From positions 992,001 to 1,056,000 of the forward strand of contig JACDQD010000006.1 of the NCBI GenBank assembly GCA_019843655.1: 64,000 nt of DNA, written 5' to 3'. Below the pieces are notes generated by a model. That model was not told where the DNA came from. It did no database searches and saw only the letters and a program-made list of their open reading frames with translations. Positions 38,008 through 49,610 of this stretch are shown one piece after another. The stretch is from Lethocerus indicus. Taxonomy: Eukaryota > Arthropoda > Insecta > Hemiptera > Belostomatidae. Numbering within the stretch: position 1 is the stretch's first letter; every line of letters starts with the position of its first letter. Position numbers and translations under genes: made by a program.

Positions 38008-41000
38008 CGCTCCCGCCCATAGAATGTCTTAGACGAACATCGCAAATCAAAACCCGAAGACAACTTGCTATTAACGTACCACCGCCTTCAACGCGCGAAC
38101 ACGTTATGTGCTAAAGAAAATGAGAGTTGAGATAATACGTATATAAGTCAGGTAAGTTCTGGAAGAAGGGTTTAATGACTGAGATAATAACGCAGAAATA
38201 TGCATCGGAGCACGACTGTAGACTAAACTAACCAGAGTATTGTCTAAGACTTTCGTTTATTCTATTAACGTTCTATATCCTTATTATATGATGGGGGAGA
38301 GGGAGATGGCTAAGTGCACGTGTTCCGCGGGTCTCGTTAATACCCTCTTTGACGGTCTCGACAGAAAAGGTGAATTTCCTAGTAGGGGTATCCTGTGCTC
38401 TACCAGACGGGTTCCTTTCGTCCTTTGGTCGCTTACGAATTTATAAATATGTTTTTCACAATAAAGCTTCATCCGTAGAAAAATGATCGATTGCACTCAA
38501 GAAAGCGTGGGCGTTAAGCACGAAGTTACACATTTGCACATTTTAAAAGTTTCAAACACAATTCGTTTTTCAGTAAAAATATCGCAACAAGTCCAACGAA
38601 TATTAGCTAATGATATGCGTACAAGCAAATAATTAGGACTGATTAAGTGCAGTGGCCGATTAAGCGATGTCCCATTAGAGTTACCTTATTGTAGATCAAT
38701 TTCAATTCAATGTTTATTCAAATAAACGAGGTGGTGGATGCGGGGGAGGCACATGAGAGATTAGCCGTAACACATGGGCTCTGTACAATAATGGTAAATG
38801 GCTGGCACATTATCGGTTAAATATATTACGTCACGAAGGTATTTCCCCCTCCCCCCTCGCCCCCACAGCGGCACACAATATCTCTGGACAATAAATCAGA
38901 ACGAATCCGGGCCAACAATGGGCCGTTCGGGCTCATAACAGGCCCCTATCGATCACACATCGCTTCGGCCTATCTTGTCCTACCGATAATAAATAAACAA
39001 AACGCGATATCGAGATCACGCGGCGGTTTATTAAACTGAAAACGTTTAACGCTCGGATATATAATTGTTTTATTTTGGAGAGAGAGAGAGAGCACAGCGT
39101 TTGGATTATCGATTTAGGAGCGATTGAAATCGTACTGGGCGAATCGGTGAAACGTTAAACGGCCATTCCCCTATGCCTAGGGAAATATTCGAGGACAAAC
39201 AGAATTTAATACATTGTAAATTTAAACTCCCAACAAGATTTCATATTTTTAGACTACTGCTACGGTACAATTTGGCTGGTTTCGGCTGCTTCGGCCGCCG
39301 GGTAGGGGTGGGTTTTTCTCCCCGCGAACCTACTCCAGGCACACTTTTCCCCGTTTCCGAACAAACAAACCGCCCAAAACGCAGGAAAACAACAAGAAGA
39401 AAATCGTATACAATTCAGGCTACACTGTCAGGACGCTTCAACGGAACACAAAACGCTACCGAGTTCGGCAAGGGGCCGAAAAGTACAGAGCGAACGGTAA
39501 TGCTCTGAAACATCGCAGTCTCAATACCTCTTGCTACTCTCATATAATATACTGTCAGTTTCTACTGAAGACAACAAAAACTACAAAAATCGTGGTATTT
39601 CAAATCCTCGCCGCCAAAATAAGATAATACCGTAAATGGTATTATAGTCTAAAAAAGTGTAGTGTTCTAAATATTTGACGGCGGGAACTATAGACAGCGG
39701 AACGGCGGGGGGGGCGCGAACAATGGGGACAAATGCGAAAAATGTACGGCCATAATATTTAGGGCGGGCCCAGTTCGTTATTTGAGCAGGAAACGCGCCA
39801 GAGGGACCGCCGGCGGGGCTTGAACAATGCCCGGCCATTAATTGAGAGCGCGACCTCGGTTTCATCCCTTATATCATTTTTTTTTTTATATTTTCATCCC
39901 TCCCTCCCGCAAGCCTCCCTCTCCTTTTAACGAACAGGGCACGCACTCATTACGCCGTTCCGATTCTCCACATTGTTTTTGCGCCCACTGCGGGGGCTTG
40001 TGGGTGGGAAGGGGCTTTCTATTGTACGTATTGTGGAGTAGACGTGAAGATTCACAACAATCGTATTTGAGGTTGAACACGGGACAAAAGAAGAATTACG
40101 GCGCTAATGCGTACGGACAATAAAGATCAGGAGCGGAAAAGACCGGGAGGGGTAAAGCCCCGTAATCGTACAAATTTACATACGGAGGAAACAACTAAAG
40201 GATAAACGTGCAACAACTCCAGACGTGTATACGACTATAATTGTATACAAATATAGCTTATATTATTTAAACATAAATAATATTTAAGAATGTAATAAAT
40301 AAATTAAAATGTAAGCTTATGAACGGCTTGTGTTGTGTGCTATACTGTCCCCAGTTACAAACTAACTAAAGTCCGAGACATACGTGCGGATTTGAATATC
40401 AATTTAATATCAATATAAAAAATACGTGAACTCGAATTTCTATATTTTTCTTAACAATAAACGAACAATCGAAGGCCAAACGAGACGCAATATACAACGC
40501 CGGGTGTGATATTTACTAATAGTCAAAACTCGAATAAAGCCAAGCACGCATTAAAAATTTAAAACTCAATCCCCTTCTAGATTTGAAGTGGGAGCGAAGC
40601 ATTGCAGAGTAAATCTGGAATCCACTTTTATAGATCCAAAGACGTGAACAGATTGCAAGGAAAGGACATTATACAATATTGGGTCCCTAAGGGTTACTGA
40701 GAAACAGAACTGGAGAGGGTCAGGCACTCAGTTCCGTAATTCACTCACAGAATTACTTAATTTGTTAAATATTCATCCGAAATGTATTGCGCACGGCCTC
40801 ATAAAAATTGATGAAATTCTGTCAGGCATTTTCGTTTTGTTGAATCGGCCCCAGTTTCCACGGAAACCCATCGGGTTCATAATGTTGATGGAAATGTTAC
40901 CGCAGTAAAACCCAAAAGAAATTTCCCCGAATGACTAATTTATTAAATACTTTCAAAAAAGTCATACGCCGAATTGTAATAGGGAAGACCGTAGATTTCG

Positions 41001-41027
41001 TGTTTCTGTCTCCTCTCGCTGGTTTGG

Positions 41028-41074
41028 TCTTTTGCTAGACCGGTTTCGGCTGCTCGCCATCTTCAGTAGCGCTG
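41028..41074 (-). ncRNA. Hammerhead-ribozyme-like motif, best copy
   Basis: On the minus strand the order is GCTA, CTGAAGA, a 12-base segment with a GGC/GCC stem, GAAA, CCGG, TC, TAGC. This fits hammerhead core boxes (CUGANGA ... GAAA ... UH). Stem I is GCTA paired with TAGC, and stem III is the self-complementary ACCGGT. One extra T sits between the core and stem II, so activity is uncertain. Confidence 0.45.
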
Positions 41075-41317
41075 TTAGTCACTTTTGGCACTTCGGATGT
41101 TTTTTTGGGCATCCGCCCTGCACTGTCACTGTCACTTATACTGTGGTGGTTGTAGTGTTTAATGCGCTACTAGTTTCAATGGTACGGCGTACCCAATACT
41201 AGCCCGCAACACAGGTCTGTCTTACATTTTAGTATCAGCGCCGTACAGTGCAAGTGACACTGATAGTGCAGTGAGAATGCCCAAATAACATCCAACGTGC
41301 CAAAGTGACTAACACCG

Positions 41318-41360
41318 CTACTGAGGATGGCGAGCGGACGAAACCGGTCTAGTAAAGACC
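41318..41360 (+). ncRNA. Hammerhead-like motif in the right arm
   Basis: GCTA, CTGAGGA, a 12-base segment, GAAA, CCGG, TC, TAGT. Stem I is still possible with one G-U pair. Stem II (GGC against GGAC) is poor, so this copy is probably degenerate. Confidence 0.35.
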
Positions 41361-43136
41361 GAACCGGCGAGAGGAGACAGAAACACACGAAATCTACGGT
41401 ATTCCAACCCCTCGCAGACCACAAAACAGGTATTTTAAAATAATAGGGAAGTTTGAACAAAAAATTATAAAACCCAAAACGCGTTCTTCTGAGAATTGAT
41501 AATCGAACCTCGAAATTAGAAACTGTGGAAAGCGAATATTTTTTTTTTTCAAGAACAGCAGTAATTAATTTCAACGCAAATTCCCGAATAATCGGAGGCA
41601 ATCAAAAATATCGAGGGCCGAATGTGGGTCGGGGGGGGGGGGCAAATGAAATTAAGCCCCGAATAACTCGAATATTAATCCGACGACAGAATCGGAAATA
41701 AGCGGGGAAGGAAGAAATGTAAGACAGAAGGAGGAGGAGGTGGCGAGAATTCGTCAAATTAATAGGAACATTCCTCAAGTCGTGACTTCGAATATCGGCC
41801 CACTTCCCTAGCCCAACTTTATTATTAATCTTGAAATCTTTCACCAACAATTCAAAAAATATCATCGAGATCCGGGGCATTGCTGCCAGCTCTTAATAAA
41901 ATAGAAAAGAAAACTAGGATTAAAACTCGTATATTGACAAACTCCACTTTTGTATATTGTTGAATCGGTCAATTTTTTATTCTCCGGATTCTGTACTTTC
42001 CGCCCGCTAGGTTATTGCACAATGTTGCACAATGTTCCGGTCTGCCGAGTAGAAAATGTCCGCGTTTACCGCCCGAGTTCTCTCGCACAATGCATCCCTT
42101 CGACTGTTATAATTACTGGGTAATGTAAACCCGGAAACATTATACGTTATTTCCGACGGCGCGGGGGGGGGTTGGAGAGGGAGCGTTTTGGTGGACGGGT
42201 TGATCCGAATTCGAGGTAACTGTGAACGGGGAACGGACTTGGGGGTTGCGGTTTAATAGCAAAAGGATACAGGGATGCCGGCAGGAAGATTAAACAATAG
42301 AAGAAGCGCTTTGCAGTTGGGCACAATGGAGAACCCCCGGCAGGGATTAATGTCTTCTCCTCCCCAACCCCTTCAACAAAAACGAGCACCAGACTGTAAC
42401 AATTCTGAGGGAAACTATTTTCTATACTCCTTCCCTATTTTCCCTTTTCCATATTCTCCAGAATATTTCCCTCGTACACGAAACGTAACAACGCACGAAT
42501 ATGTGCAACATGCACGGGACGGATCTGAGCTGTACACGAACTGGTAACATCGTGAATGTACATAACACAATGGTAGAAGAGATCGGAAACGTGATACGAA
42601 TTCGATCTCGTGTTTATATCAGTGAAACGACAACAAAACGTAAAATTGTCACCAACTTCCGGTGGGAAGAACTTGGGATTTTCCGGCTAGACAAGGACTT
42701 TTCCCGTGTTTGGAACCAGCCGAACAGGAAGGGTTGACCTTTTCACCCGAGGGCAGTTCGGCGTATTGTCTGCTACAGAAGTTTCCGAACTCTTACCGAT
42801 TCAATCATCAGGGTCCGACCAAATAGAACATCAACACTCTCTATAAACCTCCACTTACGCTGTATCCAATATCCAATATATTGAAAGGAATTTATAGATA
42901 ATACACACGTCTAAGGAATATTATATGGATAAGAGAATTTGTCGCTGTATATTGGACAAGTTGGCAGAGAAGTTTGGGCCGAAAATAAAATATAAATTGG
43001 CGTATATTTGACGGATCGCTCGGGGCAGTTCATAACTTTCACGGCGAAATGCGGGCAAAACCGGATGAGGACTCGAGAGGGGAGGGGAAGAGAAAATCCC
43101 GGGTTTACGGTAAAAGGAAAACAAGAGATGGAAAAA

Positions 43137-43159
43137 GAGAGAGAGAGAGAGAGAGAGAG
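43137..43159 (+). repeat. GA microsatellite
   Basis: About 11 GA units. Confidence 0.9.
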
Positions 43160-44757
43160 GCGATTGAAGAAACGGAAGGTAGAAAAGAGAGAAAAATGCC
43201 GATAACTCGGGGGTCGACCAAACAATCGGATTAGAGGAGTCATCCTTCCTGTCTCCGGGAGACGTCCAACGGGCTGATAAAATTACAGCGCCATCTGACA
43301 CAACCCGTAACCGACACGTACCGGTCACAAAATACACCCGACGACGTACAGGGGATGTACCGAAGATATCGAGGGGTAAACCGCACGATCATCGCAATTA
43401 GGTCAGAATTAAAGAGAGATTCCGTATAGAAATAGTGGAAGCAATTTACCTCCACGGGGAGAGTCCTAGGTTTAGGGTTTAATCGCTCTACACGAAACGC
43501 CGCTAAACTTCTTCCGCCCCAGTTCATAAATTAACATCTGGGAAGGATCAACGTCCCCGGGGTGTGATGGGACGGGGGGGGGGAGAGGAGGAACTTCAAA
43601 TAGGATTATGAACCCGCCTGAATATCAATTGAGCTTCCGACAGCGGAGAGAAGGGATAAGGTGTTTAATACAGAAAGGATATAACAGAATTGATAACCGG
43701 TGAGAAAAGCTCCTTACAGAATCTAACGAAAATTGTACTTTCAACGAACAAAATTTAAGTTTGTATAATATACAGCAATTTATTGCCTAAATATATGAAA
43801 TTTATTAAACATAATATTCCACCGATCGTTACTCAAAGCCCGTTATCCAGCCTTGAAGTATTAATAAAAATTTTCTCAAATTTCAATATATTTATAAAAT
43901 AAAATATTATCAGTTCCTGAATATGAAGAATAAACTCGCACTCAATATAATTCAGAATTAAATCGAAAAATTCCAGAAAACAGCGTACGAAATATATTCG
44001 GGCATCCATTTCTTTTATACATGCCCAATTTTTAATTTTGAAAAGCTCTCGAGTTATATCATGCCATGATTCTTGGGAATTTGCCAAAAAGTAAATAAAC
44101 CTCGGTAGCATACTTCGTGCAATACTGTCCAGTGTTGGCACTATAGATACTGACGGAAAGCTAGCGTCAACAGGGAAGGGAAGAACAAGGAGGCATTATG
44201 TTAAGAGTGATTTGGGGCCACAGGAGTAAGTGGCGGGCTTCCCAATCCTTTTTCCGGCCAGAAACGCGACACGAATACTTTTCGGGGACTTTACCTCTAA
44301 AGTAAAAAAAAAGTACCCCCCCCCTCCACCATATGGCCCCACTACTGAAACCGGTCTGGTCCGATAACCTCGGGAAAATCGACCACTGAACGGCTCTACC
44401 CGTCTTTATGAAAGTGCCCCACCGCGCTCCGGTATAATTAAGCAATTACCCGGCCTCTCGGTGTCCAGAAGGGGTGGCGGGGGGGGTCTGGAAATTGGGG
44501 AAAAGAGAGAATTACGGAAGCGGAAGGAGAGGCCTGCAGAATTTCGGCAACCGCTGCTGTAATTAGTGGAGACCGGGAAGGAGCGAGGGAGGGATGGAGA
44601 GAGGGAGGGAGGGAGAATCTTTCGAGGGGAAGGTAAGGTAGGACGGGGAGCGGTAGACACGCCCCCTAACCCTCCACCAACGTTTAATTAACTTAATTAA
44701 TTGCCCGTAATAAGTCCCCTGTGTTTCACTCCGTGTGCTGCACATGTGTGCCTCTTC

Positions 44758-44781
44758 TGTGTGTGTGTGTGTGTGTGTGTG
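44758..44781 (+). repeat. GT microsatellite
   Basis: About 12 GT units. Confidence 0.9.
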
Positions 44782-46084
44782 TTGTTGACCTGTCCCCTCA
44801 CTATCACTCCCTCCCTCTCACCCTCCCTCCCTCTCTCAAGATAGAGCCGCCCCCGACACACCGGGGGGCGGGAGGGACGCACATACCGCCCCTCCTGTTA
44901 TTATACGGGGTGGGGGGGGGGCTGTCGTCGGGGCCCGAATTAGCGTACATCGCTCAATTTCATTCATCCGCACGTTTCGCGGCGTTTACCCCCTTCCTCG
45001 CCCCCAACATAAGTTATTGAAAATTGAATGGCACGTCGGAAACTAACACTAAACGACTCGATACGAAAGAAGCCCTATAATGATACAACAGAATTCAAAA
45101 TTCTACACAAATAGCCCTACTGATATTGGTAATACGGTGATGTACACCAAAACCACCTTCAATTATAGGCACAAAATGACCGGACATATTCTATTTTACA
45201 TTATTTATTGGTCTACGCATCACACTTCATTAAATTGTCAGGCTTCGTATGTTGTAGCATAAAAGGCGAACGTTGTATAATTTTTTTCAAAATTAGGAAT
45301 CGTCATAAAAAGTATGTATTTATACGTATTTGATACTACTATTGCGAGAATTATCATTGAATTGTCATTCTTTTTACATGCGCTTTGTTCATATAATAGA
45401 GGAGCAGTTGTGTAATTTTGTACGTGTACAGGGGTCGGAATCGGGAGTCGTCAAATAAATTAGCATTTTCACAATGCGCAAATCACAATTTATAGACATA
45501 TAAAGCGTTGCGAAAGGTGACGAGGCTCGGAGGCGCGATTACAATGGGCGATCGAGGAGCGGCGGTCTAATTTTTAAAATTGAGCACGAACGGATGGAGA
45601 TTTCCATTGTCGGGGAACCTGAAAGGAGTTGGGTGTTGGCGTCAAGATTGGAATGAGTATTGGCAGCGGCGCCAACCGATAAAGGGAGGCGGCCTTGAGC
45701 GATATATTTGCGGCCGTGAGACGACGTCTGTGACCAAGAATCGGGAGAATATTCCTCGGATGATGCTGCCCCCCCCCCCACAGGTCTTTCCGGCGGGTCG
45801 ATACATCTGCATCCTTCCCCTCTCGCTCTATCGCACACACACTCAGAGAGAGAAAGAGAAAGGGAGGAGGGAGGAAGGGAGAGAGGGAGGGAGACACACA
45901 AACACACACGCACCTATCCTTCTATGGAGCTCTATGTGCCTCCTCTACCTTCTTCCTTCCTTTTATCCTTTTTCCTCTATACCTTCTGCGAGCAACAGCC
46001 TCCATATTCGAACAGTCTGCAGGCCATGTTTGAACAGTTGTCTATACAATATATATTTACTTAATATATTAACAGGGTCATTTC

Positions 46085-46087
<3 letters not shown>

Positions 46088-46145
<58 letters not shown>
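46088..46145. repeat. Long AT microsatellite near the internal first exon
   Basis: About 29 AT units, 490 bp downstream of the donor of the histidine-rich exon. Confidence 0.95.
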
Positions 46146-46147
<2 letters not shown>

Positions 46148-46633
46148 CGGACGACAGTACTTAGGGCCGCTAAGTTCTGAACCTGGTAACTTGAACAACA
46201 AACTTTCGATAACAAGACTCGGGTGAACACGTCGGAAGTAACTCAAGTCCCCCTCGAACAATACAATTATCTCGAAGCCGACGGAGGAAAGGAGAGAGCT
46301 GCCGTCCTCTCGGCAGCTCTTCGGACGATCCGAATTTGAATAATACGCATTCAAGGCCTGGAGTGGACGGGTTTTATGAGTCTCCGAATATTTGGAAAAT
46401 CCACTGTAGCTAGGAGGCATAACATTTATTGTTTCCGATTATTTCTGAAGATATCCTTCGTTTGAAAAATGAGAAAGTCTAAAGGATGACATTGTTGCGA
46501 TTATCCTACATCGAATATATTGGCACGAAAGCGTCATTTACTAACTTGAATTTTGTAACAGTTTTATGGGGGTTGGGGCTTAAGATACACGACTAAGGGG
46601 AAGAAAAATGGTAAGCGTCGTTGGTGGACTTAC

Positions 46634-46970
46634 ACTGGTGCGGTATGTAGTAGTGGGTGGGGTAGTGTTGGGGGTTGTGCTGGTGGTGGGCGTAGTAGGG
46701 TTCATCGGTGTCGCGGCGGTGGTGGTGGTGGTGGTGATGGTGGTGGTGGTGGGGGTTGTAGTAGTACTCTTCGGGGTCGTAGTAGTCGAGCGCAGCCGGG
46801 GAGTGCGAACGGCCGTGCCTGGAGGGTCCCGGCAGCTCCTCGTAGGCTGAGTACTCCGAGGAGGGGTAGTGGTGGCCGCCGCCCCCGTGGCTGTGGTGCC
46901 TGTGGTGGTGCCCGTGGCCGTGGTGCCTGTGGTGCCTGCCGACACCCCTGTCCTCCTCCGCCCCCGACAT
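46634..46970 (-). CDS. Dys: Histidine-rich alternative first coding exon of a short dystrophin isoform
   Basis: The ATG is at 46970-46968. It is preceded in frame by a TAA six codons upstream with no other Met between, and has a purine at -3. It opens 112 codons plus one base, ending at a strong donor (GTAAGT) after 46634. The product starts MSGAEEDRGVGRHHRHHG, is rich in His, Gly, Tyr and Pro, contains an uninterrupted run of 11 His, and ends THYYIPHQ. No folded domain, signal peptide or membrane segment is visible, so it is probably disordered. The donor phase fits the dystrophin acceptor at 4955, giving HQ-L-SKLREHW. Known biology: fly Dys makes short products from internal promoters with unique first exons. 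Assigning this exon to such an isoform is inference from frame, strand and phase. The promoter must lie just above 46970, but no clear TATA or initiator was found. Another reading is an unrelated gene whose other exons I cannot see. Confidence 0.75.
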
Positions 46971-47246
46971 TACTTTCACTCGGTTTTACAATTCAAACAC
47001 TGTCCATCCGTCCGTAAGATACACTCGAGTACGAAGATTCCGACCTCCCGGAAGGATTGGAACTCTGTACGAAGAAGATTCGGTCGCGAAAAAAGAAAAA
47101 TTAAGACTTCGCAATAAGTTCCTAATCGCGTCATCCGAACTTAAGGAAAAAGTACCCGAATAGGACACTATACGGCCTCAAAATCTGGACAACTATAAGA
47201 ATTGCACTTACACACCAAAGTATAATTAGGGGCTAGCTAAATCTAG
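46971..47246 (-). promoter_or_regulatory. Presumed promoter and 5' UTR region of the internal dystrophin first exon
   Basis: This sequence lies directly upstream of the ATG at 46970. Reading toward the gene, a TAA at about 46988-46986 closes the coding frame, so the region must be UTR or promoter in that frame. No TATA box or unambiguous insect initiator was seen. The boundary with the foldback repeat at 47247 means that element lies about 280 bp above the start codon. The call rests only on position. Confidence 0.35.
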
Positions 47247-47628
47247 GTAGATTTCGTTTCTTTCTCCTCTCGCTGCTTGGTCTTTTGCTAGACCGGTTTC
47301 GTCTACTCGCCGTCTTCAGTAGCGGCGTCAGTCACTTTTGGCAATTTGGATGTCTTTTGGGCATCCTCACTGCACTGTCACTATCACTTGTACTGTAAGG
47401 CGCTAATACTAAAATGTAAGACAGACCTGTGTTGCGGGCTAGTATTGGGTGCGCCGTACCATTGAAACTAGTAGCGCATTAAACTGAATACACTACAACC
47501 GCCAGACTACAAGTGACAGTGACAGTGCTGTGTGGATGCCCTAACAAAAGACCAAACCAGGGAGAGGAGACAGAAACACACGAAATCTACGGTATTCCAA
47601 CCCCTCGCAGACCACCACAAAACAGGTA
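47247..47628. mobile_element. Second foldback element, core inverted relative to the first
   Basis: It has the same left arm start (GGTAGATTTCG) and the same right end (CGCAGACC, then ACAAAACAGGTA) as 40990-41432. The central block (TGTAAGACAGACCTGTGT, then CTAGTATTGGGT) is in the reverse orientation. The right arm has lost the segment with the ribozyme-like motif, jumping from GGATGCCCTA to ACAAAAGACC. It lies about 280 bp upstream of the histidine-rich dystrophin first exon. Confidence 0.75.
47285..47325 (-). ncRNA. Hammerhead-like motif in the second foldback
   Basis: GCTA, CTGAAGA, CGGCGAGTAGAC, GAAA, CCGG, TC, TAGC. Stem I is perfect and stem II is weakened by an A in place of a C. Confidence 0.35.
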
Positions 47629-49499
47629 CGTTAAATTAAATCTAGGGGTTTCCAATTTAAACACTGTCGGGCTAATTGCTAGTGATGGGCCCGTATAACA
47701 TGGGACCAAATAGATCCCTGGTGTACCCCCAAACAGGTATCTACAATTACCGATTTATGTAACCCCGAAATCGTACTTAGGTATGTAAGTCGGAATTGCG
47801 CAGTTAGTGCAGATTCTGTTTACCGGCGATGGTGAGACTCGAATAAATAGTTAAGACAAAAGTACACGGGACAATACTGGAAAAGACCAGTAAGAGTATG
47901 AAAATAAAGAGAGGCTCGAACAAAAATAACGAAAGACACCTAAAAAGGGGGTGGAAATAGAAAGGTGATAGGGAGAAAGGTGAGGAACGGAGCGTCAACA
48001 GAATGAGAGTACAAGATGGTTATCGCTGGGCGAGTGGCCTACCCGGCGGCCATTACCCCTCCAACCGAGGCCAGATCACAGATTAGAACTCGAACCCAAC
48101 CCCTCACCGGCAAGATTGAATAGTACGCGAAAACGGCCTTTTCTAAAGAAACAGTTCTATCTCTAACTTCTGTGAAACGGCGCACCGTTCTAAAGGGAAC
48201 GACGAACACGTCCGAAAATGAAGCGTTAAATAAAACCGGGCTGTTCGTTAAATAAAATACCGACCGTTTCGGTGCCGGAACGATGGTCATTTTAAAAATT
48301 ATTTCAGAATATCAAAAGTTGGCTACTAATCGTATTTCATCACGTTCCGAGTTCACGATTAACTTCAACAGATGAATAACAATACTTCGACATTCAGCCT
48401 AAGGGTAATAGCTTTGAATGAAAGGCGGAAAGACGTTTTTTTCTTATGAACAAATCTACGATAAAACTAAAAAAACGGAGGGTAGCGTTTAAAAGTCAAC
48501 CGCTTAATAACAGGGTGAATACGAATTCGCGTGATTCGAAGTGGCCAAAAGTGAAATTGAATTTTTCTTTAAACATTTTCCCGTTTCTATTAACCGCAAC
48601 CTGTTGTACTGTTGCATCCGCCGTGTTTATTACAAACGGGGTAGTTAACGATGTAATAACTTTTTGACGGTTTTAATGACCAAGCGAGACAAGAGTGTCT
48701 TTAAGTCGGAACGGGGATAAAAGTGAAGCCAGACTCACACCCAATAAACTATGAAATGTACTTTGGGGGAGGGGGGAGGGGACTTTAACTGTTAATGCGC
48801 GTTTATCCACGAGATTTATAGTCGGGAGTTTTATTGCTTCGAGAGGACAACCTCCCTCCCAGGGCTTTCCTCAGTTAAAAGGCCTAAGTGGAATTCAGAA
48901 CTAACGCCGATGTACTTACAAGATAAACAAGTTGAAGACTGAAGACTTAAGTTTCGTTCCAAGACAGAACGACTTTACTAACTTTCGTACTGAATCTGGG
49001 GAAAAATATAACCCCGAAATTCGGACGGTCCGACGTTAAATTGTACGGAATAGGGAAGCTCCATCATCGGCACCTAGTGTGCGGCCAAAACCCGCAAAAC
49101 CGCCCCAACCACTGCCATAATTACACCCCGAAATTCATTAGCCTAGTGAATATGAGTTGAAATTCCCAATTGAATGTCCGCCACAGGAATTAGAACCGGG
49201 AATTCCATTTCGGTTACTCCTTTTCCCCCCTCAAAAACCTGCTCCCTCCCTGCATTGGGCGTTTGTTGGGAAACAATAACGGTCCGTGAATTTCAAACCT
49301 TCGAGGACTTCCCATCCATAATTTTTTTTAGAATGAAACAAAATTCTAAATCACACAATCTACTTATTGCACCCTGAAATTCATCGATTAGACGAAACCG
49401 GAGATACAGATCCATCGCACTGAAGTAGGTGCGAATGGGACCACGCCCAAGTTGACCCTTTCGTGTTCACAAAATTTCAATCGCGGTTCTTTCGATTTT

Positions 49500-49610
49500 C
49501 CGTTTTTCGCTAGGCGGTTCCGATCATCTTCAGTACGGTACAAGCGTCCCATAACAGAGACGGCTATTGAAGACGGCGAGCAGCCGAAAACGGTAAGGAG
49601 CGAGTGGAGA
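49500..49610. repeat. Degraded relative of the foldback element
   Basis: An inverted pair of motifs: CGGTTCCGATCATCTTCAGT near 49515 and TGAAGACGGCGAGCAGCC followed by GAAAACGG near 49570, with GGAGCGAGTGGAGACAG downstream. The arms are much shorter than in the intact copies. Confidence 0.5.

Larger units (their letters stand above)
31421..40989 (-). other. Giant dystrophin intron, right-middle part: simple repeats only
   Basis: The main content is the CT tract at 34904-35037, a smaller CT tract near 35845 and a CA tract near 37969. Open frames over the CT tract are repeats translated as Ser-Leu or Arg-Glu and are not genes. No coding exon, RNA gene or transposase is recognised. Confidence 0.7.
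40990..41432. mobile_element. Foldback (long inverted repeat) element carrying hammerhead-like motifs in both arms
   Basis: The left arm (about 40990-41147) and right arm (about 41245-41402) are imperfect inverted repeats around a unique core of roughly 95 bp. Both arms have TTTCGTG, TTCTGTCTCCTCTCGC, a CTTTTGCTAGACC-type segment and the CTGAAGATGG/GAAACCGGTC motif. The right end extends past the arm with CCCCTCGCAGACCACAAAA and CAGGTA. Open frames across it have no transposase similarity, so it is non-autonomous. A related element lies at 47247-47628. Confidence 0.75.
41433..46633 (-). other. Giant dystrophin intron, 5' part: simple repeats only
   Basis: This is the 5.2 kb just downstream of the histidine-rich first exon. 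It holds a GA tract at 43137-43159, a GT tract at 44758-44781, a mixed AC/AG stretch near 45830-45908 and a long AT tract at 46088-46145. Being next to an internal first exon it could contain promoter-proximal enhancers, but no specific element is visible. Confidence 0.65.

Noticed and set aside
41176..41601. 141-codon frame on the minus strand
   Set aside because: It runs through the foldback element. Its partial similarity to a frame at 50806-51054 is DNA repeat homology, and no transposase motif is present.
46608..46850. Open frame of mostly Val on the plus strand
   Set aside because: It is the complement of the histidine-coding repeat in the dystrophin first exon.
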